Positions 1 to 8,083 of a stretch of DNA of 64,000 nucleotides are shown here, piece after piece (position 1 is the stretch's first letter; each line of letters begins with the position of its first letter). Below the pieces are notes generated by a model. It was not told where the DNA came from. It saw only the letters and a program-made list of their open reading frames with translations, and did not search any database. Source of the stretch: Pseudomonas sp. PDM18 (GTDB lineage: Bacteria; Pseudomonadota; Gammaproteobacteria; Pseudomonadales; Pseudomonadaceae); assembly GCF_014852585.1 (NCBI RefSeq), contig NZ_JACVBX010000002.1:496001-560000 (forward strand), written 5' to 3'. Made by a program: the position numbers and the translations under genes.

Positions 1-462
1 CATCATCAGGATTTCCCGCTCCCTCCCGGTGAGCAGGTCGAGCTTGTGCTGCAGGTTCTGCTTCTGCTCCTGGCCCGCATGCACCTGCACGGCGCTCTTT
101 AGCGCGGCCTGGATGCGGTCCAGCATCTGCTGCGGGTTATAGGGCTTCTCGACGAAATCCAGCGCGCCGTTCTTCATCGCCTTCACCGACATCGGGATAT
201 CGCCGTGGGCGGTGACGAAGATGGTCGGCAGGTTGATGCCCTTGTCGTTGAGCATCTCCTGCAGCTGGAAGCCGCTGGTCTCGGGCATGCGCACGTCGAG
301 CACCAAGCAGGCGGGGAGTCTGGGGTCGTATTCGCGCAGGAACTCCTCGGCGCCGCCAAAGCAAAGCGATTCGATGCTGACCGATTCGAGCAGCCAGGCG
401 AGGGAGGTGCGCAGGTCCTTGTCGTCGTCGACGATGTAGACCACGGGTTTTCTAGCTTCCAT
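1..462 (-). CDS. FixJ/NarL-type response regulator, C-terminus outside window
   Basis: Minus-strand gene starting at the ATG at 460-462 and running off the left edge, so only about 154 residues are visible. It begins MEARKPVVYIVDDDKDLR. The acidic triad is DDD at residues 11-13, the phosphoacceptor Asp lies in LVLDVRMPE near residue 56, the conserved Thr in FVTAHGD, and the conserved Lys in VEKPY. This is a CheY-like receiver of the FixJ/TtrR subclass. The last visible residues, LTGREREILMM, open a LuxR-type helix-turn-helix. It probably controls transcription with a sensor kinase outside the window. Whether it regulates the divergent flavin reductase-catA pair is unknown. No function beyond two-component regulation is claimed. 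Confidence 0.85.
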   Translation of the reverse strand, partial: MEARKPVVYIVDDDKDLRTSLAWLLESVSIESLCFGGAEEFLREYDPRLPACLVLDVRMPETSGFQLQEMLNDKGINLPTIFVTAHGDIPMSVKAMKNGALDFVEKPYNPQQMLDRIQAALKSAVQVHAGQEQKQNLQHKLDLLTGREREILMM

Positions 463-744
463 CAGGCGTTGCCACTTTCTTTCTTATCGTTGTGAAGCTG
501 CACGTAGGCCGCGTACGCCGGGCTTTTGCCGCGGTCGTCGGAATGGCATGACCCGGAGCATACCCATAGTCGCCGGTGCTGACGATAAAGAAACCACCTA
601 GATGACTAGCGGCCTGCCCCTCAACGCGTGGTGATCGTCTGAATATGGCGCGCCGCCGCGCTGCCCTACGCTGGCCCCATACAAGAAAGGCCGGGCGTGC
701 CGGCCACTCCAGCACATGCCACTCCGGCAAATAGGAGCGAAGAA

Positions 745-1266
745 ATGGCCAACACCCTCAGCCAGACCCAGATCGACTTCCGCAACGCCATGGCACAGCT
801 GCCCGCGGCGGTGAACATCATCACCACCAATGGCCCGGAAGGCCGCTGCGGCATCACTGCCAGCGCGGTCTGCTCGGTCACCGATTCGCCGCCCACCGTG
901 CTGGTCTGCGTCAACCGCGGCAGCGCTACCCACGATGTGTTCCGCAGCAACGGCCACCTGTGCGTCAACGTGCTGTGCGGCGAGCAGGAAGAGCTGGCCA
1001 AGCACTTCGCGGGGATGACCAAGGTCTCCATGGAAGAACGCTTCACCTGGGACCTCTGGGACGACGGCTACGCCGGCCTGCCGGTGCTGCGCCAGGCGTT
1101 GGTCAGCCTGGAGGGGCGGATCAGCGACTGCAAGGAAGTCGGTTCGCACACCGTGATGTTCGTCGAGCTGGAAAACGTCGCGGTGCGCGAGCGCCAGGAC
1201 AGCCTGGTGTACTTCAACCGCGTGTTCCACCGCGTCGACCGCGCGGCCGTGCGCTGCGCCAGTTGA
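745..1266 (+). CDS. Flavin reductase, HpaC-like component of a two-component monooxygenase
   Basis: 173-residue flavin reductase-like FMN-binding domain. It closely resembles Pseudomonas HpaC, the NADH:flavin oxidoreductase that feeds reduced FAD to a hydroxylase; the stretch FRNAMAQLPAAVNIITT and the block ITASAVCSVTDSPPTVLVCVN are typical. The ATG at 745 is preferred because AGGAGCGA lies 5-12 bases upstream; an in-frame ATG at 697 has no ribosome site. catA starts 34 bases downstream in the same direction, so the two are probably co-transcribed. The oxygenase partner (HpaB-like) is not in the window, so the substrate is unknown. An HpaC-type role in aromatic ring hydroxylation is inference. 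Confidence 0.85.
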   Translation: MANTLSQTQIDFRNAMAQLPAAVNIITTNGPEGRCGITASAVCSVTDSPPTVLVCVNRGSATHDVFRSNGHLCVNVLCGEQEELAKHFAGMTKVSMEERFTWDLWDDGYAGLPVLRQALVSLEGRISDCKEVGSHTVMFVELENVAVRERQDSLVYFNRVFHRVDRAAVRCAS

Positions 1267-1299
1267 TCCCTATCTAACAACAAGAACGAGGTAATCACC

Positions 1300-2232
1300 G
1301 TGACCCTGAAGATTTCCCAGACTGCCGATATCCAGAAGTTCTTCCAGGAAGCCAGCGGCGCGCTCAATGACGCCGGCAACCCGCGCATGAAGCAGTTGAT
1401 CCTTCGGGTGTTGCAGGACACCGCGAAACTGATCGAAGACATGAACGTCACCCCCGACGAATTCTGGAAGGCGGTGGACTACCTCAACCGCCTCGGCGCC
1501 CGCCAGGAAGCCGGCCTGGTCGTTGCCGGCCTGGGCATCGAGCATTACCTCGACCTGTTGCTGGACGCCCAGGATGAAGCGGCCGGTATCGGCGGCGGTA
1601 CCCCGCGCACCATCGAAGGCCCGCTGTACGTGGCCGGCGCGCCGCTGTCCGAAGGCGAAGCGCGGATGGACGACGGCAGGGACGCGGGCACCGTGATGTT
1701 CCTCTCCGGCCGGGTGTTCGACCCGCAGGGCAAGCCGCTGGCCGGCGCCGTAGTCGACCTCTGGCACGCCAACACGAAGGGCACCTACTCGTACTTCGAC
1801 AGCACCCAGTCCGAGTTCAACCTGCGCCGTCGCATCGTCACCGATGCGGAAGGTCGCTACAAAGCCCGCAGCATCGTACCCAGCGGCTACGGCTGCCCGC
1901 CGGACGGCCCGACCCAGGAGCTGCTCGATCAGCTTGGCCGCCACGGCCAGCGCCCGGCGCACATCCACTTCTTCATCTCCGCGCCGGGGCATCGCCACCT
2001 GACCACGCAGATCAACCTCGCCGGCGACCAATACCTGTGGGACGACTTCGCCTATGCCACCCGTGACGGACTGATCGGCGAGGTGCGTTTTGTCGAGGAT
2101 GCTGCTGCCGCCAAGGCGCGCGGTGTGGAAGGGCGCTTCGCCGAGATCGAGTTCGACTTCCAGTTGCAGCAGGCGGTTTCCGCCGATGCCGAAGACCGCA
2201 GCAACCGTCCTCGCGCACTGCAGGAAGCCTGA
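1300..2232 (+). CDS. catA: Catechol 1,2-dioxygenase (intradiol ring cleavage)
   Basis: 310 residues with a GTG start. It matches Pseudomonas CatA nearly end to end: N-terminal helical dimerisation domain, then GTPRTIEGPLYVAGAP, then the catalytic barrel. The non-haem Fe(III) ligands are visible: a Tyr in TYSYF (163 or 165), Tyr197 in SGYG, and His221 and His223 in RPAHIHFF. The enzyme opens catechol to cis,cis-muconate in the beta-ketoadipate pathway. No catB or catC is next to it; instead it sits behind an HpaC-like reductase, so this may be a second catA copy serving a peripheral aromatic route. Hydroxyquinol dioxygenase is less likely, because the sequence follows CatA rather than that subgroup. 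Confidence 0.93.
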   Translation: MTLKISQTADIQKFFQEASGALNDAGNPRMKQLILRVLQDTAKLIEDMNVTPDEFWKAVDYLNRLGARQEAGLVVAGLGIEHYLDLLLDAQDEAAGIGGGTPRTIEGPLYVAGAPLSEGEARMDDGRDAGTVMFLSGRVFDPQGKPLAGAVVDLWHANTKGTYSYFDSTQSEFNLRRRIVTDAEGRYKARSIVPSGYGCPPDGPTQELLDQLGRHGQRPAHIHFFISAPGHRHLTTQINLAGDQYLWDDFAYATRDGLIGEVRFVEDAAAAKARGVEGRFAEIEFDFQLQQAVSADAEDRSNRPRALQEA

Positions 2233-2323
2233 TTCTCACGCGGTGGTGACCCTGCAGGCGCGCGGGGGGACGCCATCGTTATTGCTCGCGAACCAAGCTA
2301 TCCGGCCGTTCCGGTGCTGGGTG

Positions 2324-2447
2324 GGTTCGTGAGCAAGCTCGCTCCTACGAGAACCCCTAAACGGGCTGCGCGCTGGGGCTGTCGCAGGCATGGCCAGCTC
2401 CTGTAAGGATGGGCATGGCGCGCTCCTTGCAGGAGCGAGCCATGCCC
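2324..2447. repeat. REP-like elements and long hairpin between catA and fhuB
   Basis: A REP-type copy (GGTTCGTGAGCAAGCTCGCTCCTAC) lies at about 2324-2348. A second, stronger hairpin at 2411-2447 pairs GGGCATGGC with GCCATGCCC around an inner GCTCCT/AGGAGC stem. The elements sit between two converging genes, so the hairpin may help stop transcription from both sides. There is no T-tract, so this is not a classic intrinsic terminator. Confidence 0.6.
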
Positions 2448-2489
2448 GCGAACAGCGGACAAAGTCCGCTGCATTCGGAAACACTCCGC

Positions 2490-4499
2490 TCAGCCCCGCC
2501 GCTCCCGATGCATCAGCCAGAGGAAGTACGGGCAACCGATGAACGCTGCCAGCAATCCCGCCGACACCGGCCAGGGATAGGCGATGTTCCGTCCCAGCCA
2601 ATCCGCCACCACCATGATCAGCGCCCCGGCCACCGCGCTCAGCAGCACTTGCGGCGCGGCGCGGCGCACGCCGAGGTGGCGGGCGATGTGGGGGCCGATC
2701 AGGCCGACGAAGCTCAGCGGGCCGACGATGATGGTCGCGGTGGCGGTGAGCACCGCGGCAGTGAGCAGGATCGCCAGGTGGCTCAGCCGCAGCCGCAGCC
2801 CCAGCGCTGTCGCCGTGTCATTGCCCAGCGTCAGCAGGTCCAGCGGGCGCGTCAGCAGCAGGCTGACGCCAATCATCACTGCGCCGACCAGTAGCCCGGT
2901 GCTCGCCGAGACCACGTCCACCTGATAGGTCGAGCCGGTCATCCAGCTCATCATCGCCGTCATGCGCGGGTCACCGCTGGCCAGCAGCAAAGTGCTCAGC
3001 GAGTGCAGCAAGGTGGTCAGGCACACGCCGGTCAGCAGCAGGCGCTCGGCATTGAAGGTCTTGCGCCAGGCGAACCACAGCAGCAGGCCTAGGGTCAGCA
3101 GCGCGCCGACGCTGGCAGCCGGGACCATGTAGGCCTGCGGCTGCGGCATCACCAGGAATAGCACCAGCACGGCAATCGCCGAACCGGACGTGGCCCCCAG
3201 GACTTCCGGGCTGGCCATGGGGTTGCCGGTCAGGCGCTGCACCAGCAGGCCGGCCACGGCGAGCATGGCGCCGGCAGCCAGCGAGCCGAGTACACGCGGC
3301 AGGCGCCATTGCGCGATGGCATCGTTCAGGCCGGCGTCGCCCCAGTGCCAGCCATTGGCGTCCACTGCGAAGAAGACCGCCGGCAACGTCAGCAGGCCAA
3401 GCAGGATCGCCGCGCCGACGATCAGCCGCCACGGGTGTTCGCGCTGCGGCCTGGCCGGCGTCGGACGCGGGACGATGCCGCCGCTGCGCTGGCGGCTGAG
3501 CAGCCACAGTAGCAGCGGTACGCTGAAGATGCCGGTGAGGATGCCGGCGGGAATTTCCCCGGCGAAACGCGACAGTTCGCGGGCGATCTGGTCCACCACA
3601 CAGAGCAGCGCGGCGCCCAGCAGTGGCGCCCAGATCAGGCGTTGCTTGAGCGTGCGCGCACCGCACAGCCGCGCAATGGCCGGTGCGGCAAGGCCGACGA
3701 AAGCCAGCATGCCCACGGCGCTGGTGACGAACGCACTCAGCGCCACAGCCACGGCCAGACCCATTACGCGGGTGCGCAGCAGGTTCACGCCCACCGCCGC
3801 GGCCCCTTCGTCTTCCAGCCCCAGCGCGGCCAGCGGCCGCACCATCAGCAGCGCGATGACCATGGCCACCGCGAGGCGCGGGGCGAGGTAAAACGCGCCG
3901 TCCCAGCCACTCTGGTTCAGCGAGCCGGCCTGCCAGAGCAGCAGGTCGATCAGGTAGTCGTGGTTGAACAGCACCAGCAGCGCGTTGAGCGAAACGCAGT
4001 AAAGGCTGATGACCATGCCGGCGAGGATGAAGCGCAGCGGCGACAGGGTGCGGCCCCAGGCGAAGGCGAACAGCAGGCAGGCCGCCAGGGTCGCGCCGGC
4101 CAGGGTGACGGCTTCCAGGCCGTGCACCAGCAGGGTCGGGGCGAAGATGGTGGCGGCCGACAGCGCGAGGTTGGCGCCGGCGGACACGCCGAGGGTCACC
4201 GGTTCTGCCAGTGGGTTGCGCAGGATCTGCTGGAACAACGTGCCAGCCAGGGCCAGGGCGGCGCCGGCCATCAGGCTCACCGCCAGGCGCGGGAAGAAGC
4301 TGAAGTGCAGCAGCACCTGGCGCACGTCGTCCAGGTCCGGCGACCACAGTGCCTGCCACCAGAGGTCGCGGGGAAGGGCGCCTTGCAGGCCATGGAACAC
4401 CAGCAGGCCAGCGAGAATCGCCAGCGCCAAGGTGCAGATCGCGGGGCCAAGGCCCAAGCCACGGCGAGGGGCGACGAGGCCGAGCGTCGATTCAGACAT
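2490..4499 (-). CDS. fhuB: Ferric-hydroxamate ABC transporter, fused double permease FhuB
   Basis: 669 residues made of two tandem FecCD permease domains (about 1-340 and 350-669), the arrangement that separates FhuB from single-domain FecC/FecD or BtuC. Each half has roughly ten hydrophobic segments and a conserved Gly-rich loop (SAVGMLAFVGLAAPAIARL; IIVGPLSFVGLIGPHIARH). It forms the inner-membrane channel for Fe(III)-hydroxamates. The start overlaps the end of fhuD by 8 bases, indicating translational coupling. The cognate ATPase gene is not adjacent; a FhuC-like ATPase is encoded at 15392-16159, at the other end of the same iron island. Confidence 0.9.
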   Translation of the reverse strand: MSESTLGLVAPRRGLGLGPAICTLALAILAGLLVFHGLQGALPRDLWWQALWSPDLDDVRQVLLHFSFFPRLAVSLMAGAALALAGTLFQQILRNPLAEPVTLGVSAGANLALSAATIFAPTLLVHGLEAVTLAGATLAACLLFAFAWGRTLSPLRFILAGMVISLYCVSLNALLVLFNHDYLIDLLLWQAGSLNQSGWDGAFYLAPRLAVAMVIALLMVRPLAALGLEDEGAAAVGVNLLRTRVMGLAVAVALSAFVTSAVGMLAFVGLAAPAIARLCGARTLKQRLIWAPLLGAALLCVVDQIARELSRFAGEIPAGILTGIFSVPLLLWLLSRQRSGGIVPRPTPARPQREHPWRLIVGAAILLGLLTLPAVFFAVDANGWHWGDAGLNDAIAQWRLPRVLGSLAAGAMLAVAGLLVQRLTGNPMASPEVLGATSGSAIAVLVLFLVMPQPQAYMVPAASVGALLTLGLLLWFAWRKTFNAERLLLTGVCLTTLLHSLSTLLLASGDPRMTAMMSWMTGSTYQVDVVSASTGLLVGAVMIGVSLLLTRPLDLLTLGNDTATALGLRLRLSHLAILLTAAVLTATATIIVGPLSFVGLIGPHIARHLGVRRAAPQVLLSAVAGALIMVVADWLGRNIAYPWPVSAGLLAAFIGCPYFLWLMHRERRG

Positions 4500-5397
4500 G
4501 GGCGAGCTCCGTGGCGCTGTCCAGGTAGGTCGCGATGCGTTCGGCGAGGTCGAGCACCGAGGCGGCGCCAGCGTAGGGATAGAAGCGCTGCAGCGTCAGC
4601 GTGTGACCCCGGCGCACGGCGGGCAGATTGGCCCACAGGTCGTTGGGCTGCCGCAGGCTCTGCAGGCGCGCCGAGGTGGTGGGGATGTCAACGTAGACCA
4701 GGTGTGCATCGGGGCGCTCGGCCAGGCGCTCGATGCTGACCATGGCCAGTCCCACCGGGCCCACCGGGCCTTGCCAGGCATTCTCGACGCCGAGGCGGTC
4801 GAGCACGTCCTGCACCATGCTGTTCTTGCCGTAGACCGCCGCGTGACGGCCATCCTGGTTGAGCACCGCAACGCACACCGGCGGCAGCGCGTGGCCCGCC
4901 AGTTTCGCGCGCAGTTCAGCGAGGCGCTGCTCGCCGGCGGCGATGTAGTCGGCGGCAACCTGTTCGACGCCGAGCCGGCGGGCGAGATTGCTCATGAACT
5001 CGGTGGTGGCGCGCCAGGCACCGTTGGCGGCCGGGTAGATGGCCACGCGCTCGGTGGGCGCGATGCCGTTCAGGCGGCGCTCCAGGGTTGGAGTCATGGG
5101 GTCGCTGAGGATCAGTTGCGGTTGCAGCTGCTGGATCAGTTCGAGGTTCGGTTCCCAGTAGGGACCCACGTCACGCACGCTCTCGGGCAGCGGCTGAGTA
5201 GGCATGCGCACCCGGTAGTAGCGGTCGTCGGAGATCGCCAGGGGCGGTATGCCCAGGGTCAGCAGCGTCTCGGCGGCCACCCAGTTGAGCGCGATGATCC
5301 GCGTCAGGCGCTCGCCAGCGAACACCGGCAGGCCGGAGGCGCAGGCCAGCCCGCCGATGGCGAGGCCTTGCAGCAGGTGGCGACGGGTGAGGGACAT
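4492..5397 (-). CDS. fhuD: Periplasmic ferric-hydroxamate-binding protein, FhuD-like
   Basis: 301 residues, class III periplasmic binding fold (TroA/FecB/FhuD). The N-terminus MSLTRRHLLQGLAIGG has a twin Arg and a hydrophobic core, so export by Tat is possible, with cleavage near VFAGE. DVGPYWEPNLELIQQLQPQLIL is the family's characteristic hinge region. It delivers siderophore iron to FhuB. It lies in the operon fhuD-fhuB with an 8-base overlap and directly downstream of the TonB receptor, from which a terminator hairpin (5451-5479) separates it. Assignment to hydroxamates follows from the FhuB partner and the neighbouring hydroxamate genes. Confidence 0.85.
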   Translation of the reverse strand: MSLTRRHLLQGLAIGGLACASGLPVFAGERLTRIIALNWVAAETLLTLGIPPLAISDDRYYRVRMPTQPLPESVRDVGPYWEPNLELIQQLQPQLILSDPMTPTLERRLNGIAPTERVAIYPAANGAWRATTEFMSNLARRLGVEQVAADYIAAGEQRLAELRAKLAGHALPPVCVAVLNQDGRHAAVYGKNSMVQDVLDRLGVENAWQGPVGPVGLAMVSIERLAERPDAHLVYVDIPTTSARLQSLRQPNDLWANLPAVRRGHTLTLQRFYPYAGAASVLDLAERIATYLDSATELAHV

Positions 5398-5450
5398 GCA
5401 CTACTCCTCGCGTGAATCGGGGCTCTTGAAACAACACGCCTTTGAAACGG

Positions 5451-5479
5451 CAAAAGGGCTCCCTGCGAACAGGGAGCCC
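5451..5479 (-). terminator. Intrinsic terminator after the TonB receptor gene
   Basis: Read on the minus strand, GGGCTCCCT and AGGGAGCCC form a perfect 9-bp stem with a 6-base loop followed by TTTTG. It lies 46 bases past the receptor stop codon and before fhuD, so it should uncouple or attenuate fhuDB expression from the receptor. Confidence 0.8.
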
Positions 5480-5524
5480 GGAAACAGCAGGCGGAAGTAG
5501 CGCACGGCCGCCTCCGCCAGCGGC

Positions 5525-7921
5525 TTACCAGCTGTACTTCACGCTGGTCATGACGGTGCGGCGCAGGCCTGGGTAGCAGGAGATCGGGCTGTCGCAGGTC
5601 GCGGCATACTCCTCGTCCAGCAGGTTCTGGGCGTTCACCGAGAGGGTCACGTTCTTGTTCAGCGGGTAGCTCACGCCAGCGTCGAACAGGGTGTAGTTGT
5701 CGACGTGGTAGGTGTTGGCGTTGTTGCCGTAGAGCGAGCCGGTGTAGCGCACGCCGCCGCCGATGGAGAGGCCGTCGACCGCACCTTCGTGGAAGGTGTA
5801 ATTCAGCCAGCCGTTGGCCATGTGCTCGGGCACGTTGGCCGGGCGGTTGCCCTCGTTGGCGTCGTTGCTCTTGGTGATCTTGGCCTTGGTGTAGGTGTAC
5901 GAGGCCAGCAGGTCCCAGTTCTGGTCCAGCTTGGCTTTGAATTCGGCCTCGATGCCGCGCGAGCGCTGCTCGCCGGTGGCCTCGCTGAAGCCAGTGGGCA
6001 CGCCGTTGGCGTTCAGCTGGTTGGTGAGGATGTTTTCCTTGGTCAGCTCGTAGGCGGCCAGGGTGATCAGCAGGGTTTCGTCCGGCTGAAACTTCACGCC
6101 CGCTTCGTACTGGTGGGCCTCGCTGGCCTTGAAGGCGCCGCCGTCGGAGGTGATGCCGGTGTTAGGCACGAACGACTCGGAGTAGCTGACGTAAGGCGCC
6201 AGGCCGAAGTCGGTCAGGTAGGTCAGGCCGACACGGCCGGTGAAAGCGTTGTCCTTCTGCATGGTGTGGGCGCCCACGTGGTTGTCCAGGTCATTGCGCA
6301 CGTAGTCGTAGCGGCCGCCGGCGGTGAGGATCCAGTGGTCGTCGAACTTGATCTGGTCCTGCAGGTAGGCGCCGATCTGCTCGATGTTCTGGTCGTAGTC
6401 GATGGCCTGACCGGCGAGGGTGGTGTCCTTGGTCGGCCGCGGAACGCTCTGGCCGTAAACCGGGTTATCCAGGTTCAGCGACGGGCCGAGGGTACGCCAG
6501 CGGGCGATATTGGCGTCCTGCCAGCTGTAGTCTGCGCCCATCAGCAGGGTGTGCTTGATTGCGCCGGTATCGAAGTTGGCCTGCAACTGGTTGTCCAGGT
6601 TGAAGGTGTCCATGTGCTGGTCGAAGCGGTCCGCGGTGCGGATGATGTTCCTGCCGACCTGCAGCTGCGGCAGCAGGTTGGCGAAGGTCAGGTCGACCTG
6701 GCCGTAACGCGCGTTCTGGCGGAATTCCCAGATGTCGTTGAGGCGATGGCGAAACTCGTAGCCCAGGGTGTACTGGTCCTGGTCGAAGTGGTTGTAATTG
6801 TGGTCGCCGAGCAGAGTGCCGGTGGGGTGGCCGTTGACGCTGTAGTCGAAGATCGAGCCGGAGTTGCGGTCGCGCAGGAAGTCGGTGAGCACGGTCAGAC
6901 TGGTGTCTTCGTCCGGCGCCCAGGTGAAGGACGGGGCGATGTAGTAGCGGTCGTCCTCGACCTCATGGCCGTCGTCGTATTCGGCCTGGGTGTTGGCGTC
7001 GCGGGCCAGGCCCACCACGCGGTAGAGGAACTGGTTCTGGTCGTCCAGCGCGCCGCCGAGGTCGAACTGGCCCTGCTTGCGGTCATGGTTGCCGCCAGTC
7101 AGTTCGACTTCGTTGATGTGGTTGGCGGTGGGCTTCTTGCTCACACGATTGACGATGCCGCCGGCGTCACCCATGCCGAACAGGCTGGAGGACGGGCCAC
7201 GGACCACGTCGATGCGCTCGAAGGCATAGGGCTCGCTGCGAAAGAAGGCGTAGCTGTTGTTCTGCTGGCGCAGGCCGTTGAGGTAGTCGCTGGTGGCCTG
7301 GGCGTTGAAGCCGCGGATGTACAGCCAGTCGAAGCCTTTCGGGTCCAGGCCATAGGCTTCCACCTTGACGCCGGGCACGTAGCGCAGTGCTTCGGTCACG
7401 GTCTGCGCGCCCTGGGCATCCATCTGCTTGCGGGTGATCACCGAGATCGACTGGGGGATTTCCAACAGCGGCGTGTCGGTCTTGCTACCACTGTTGGAGG
7501 TGCGCGGCACATAGCTGTCTTCGCCTTCGACGGCGCCGGTGATGACCTGGGCGGACATGTTCAGGGTGTCGCCACTGGCGGAGTCGGCGCCCAGCAGGGT
7601 CACGCGGCTGCCTTCGAGCTGGTACTTGATGCCGGTCCCCTGCAGCAGGCGCTCCAGCGCCTGGGCGGGCTCCATCTCGCCGCGCACGCCGGGGGCGCGC
7701 AGGTTCTGCACCTGGCTCTGGTTGAAGACAATCTGCAGGTTCGACTGCGCGCCCAGGCTGGTGAGCGCGGAAGCCAGGGACTGGGCCGGGATGTCGATGC
7801 GGACCGGGGCAGCCTCGACGGCGGAAGCCGCCAGGACCATCCCCAGGGCGGTGGCGCGGACCAGACGGGCCAGGGGTTTTACCTTGTGCCGGGTTTGCAG
7901 CGCAGTACGGGTGCGACTCAC
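5525..7921 (-). CDS. TonB-dependent ferric-siderophore receptor, FiuA/FhuA type with signalling domain
   Basis: 798 residues. After a signal peptide (LVRATALGMVLAASAVEAAP) comes an STN domain (about 42-112; IDIPAQSLASALTSLGAQSNLQIVFN), which contacts a FecR-type anti-sigma factor. It is followed by a plug (about 140-255, IPQSISVITRKQM and RIDVVRGPSSSLFGMGDAGGIVN) and a beta-barrel ending in aromatic KYSW, the outer-membrane insertion signal. The GTG start at 7921 is supported by AAGGAG 8 bases upstream. The barrel resembles ferrichrome/ferrioxamine receptors more than pyoverdine FpvA. The FecR/FecI pair at 10.1-11.8 kb is the likely signalling partner, and a Fur-like box lies upstream. The exact ligand is not readable from sequence. 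Confidence 0.88.
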   Translation of the reverse strand: MSRTRTALQTRHKVKPLARLVRATALGMVLAASAVEAAPVRIDIPAQSLASALTSLGAQSNLQIVFNQSQVQNLRAPGVRGEMEPAQALERLLQGTGIKYQLEGSRVTLLGADSASGDTLNMSAQVITGAVEGEDSYVPRTSNSGSKTDTPLLEIPQSISVITRKQMDAQGAQTVTEALRYVPGVKVEAYGLDPKGFDWLYIRGFNAQATSDYLNGLRQQNNSYAFFRSEPYAFERIDVVRGPSSSLFGMGDAGGIVNRVSKKPTANHINEVELTGGNHDRKQGQFDLGGALDDQNQFLYRVVGLARDANTQAEYDDGHEVEDDRYYIAPSFTWAPDEDTSLTVLTDFLRDRNSGSIFDYSVNGHPTGTLLGDHNYNHFDQDQYTLGYEFRHRLNDIWEFRQNARYGQVDLTFANLLPQLQVGRNIIRTADRFDQHMDTFNLDNQLQANFDTGAIKHTLLMGADYSWQDANIARWRTLGPSLNLDNPVYGQSVPRPTKDTTLAGQAIDYDQNIEQIGAYLQDQIKFDDHWILTAGGRYDYVRNDLDNHVGAHTMQKDNAFTGRVGLTYLTDFGLAPYVSYSESFVPNTGITSDGGAFKASEAHQYEAGVKFQPDETLLITLAAYELTKENILTNQLNANGVPTGFSEATGEQRSRGIEAEFKAKLDQNWDLLASYTYTKAKITKSNDANEGNRPANVPEHMANGWLNYTFHEGAVDGLSIGGGVRYTGSLYGNNANTYHVDNYTLFDAGVSYPLNKNVTLSVNAQNLLDEEYAATCDSPISCYPGLRRTVMTSVKYSW

Positions 7922-7969
7922 TTGTTTAGCTCCTTTAACCTTGAAGGTATGATCTTGTAATGCAGTTTC

Positions 7970-7988
7970 TAATAAGAATGATTCAGCT
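7970..7988 (-). promoter_or_regulatory. Fur-box-like site upstream of the receptor
   Basis: TAATAAGAATGATTCAGCT, about 50 bases upstream of the GTG start. It resembles the Fur 19-mer and shares GAATCATTCT (opposite strand) with the site upstream of pvdA at 11944, so co-regulation by iron is likely. Assigned by eye. Confidence 0.5.
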
Positions 7989-8083
7989 TTATGTGACGCG
8001 CCGGTTGGAAAAAACCGGAAAAATCCGTTCGATCTTTTTTTGTTGCTGAGCGACGACCGGGTGAAAGGTCGGCCACCGGGCCG

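Noticed and set aside
205-495. Plus-strand open frames opposite the response regulator
   Set aside because: The minus frame is a clear receiver domain; the plus frames are antisense shadows with no family features.
549-567. Possible sigma-54 promoter TGGCATGACCCGGAGC upstream of the flavin reductase
   Set aside because: The GG to GC spacing is one base too long for a -24/-12 element.
5705-7961. Long plus-strand frame opposite the TonB receptor
   Set aside because: Antisense shadow; Val/Gly/Ala-rich low-complexity translation without domains.
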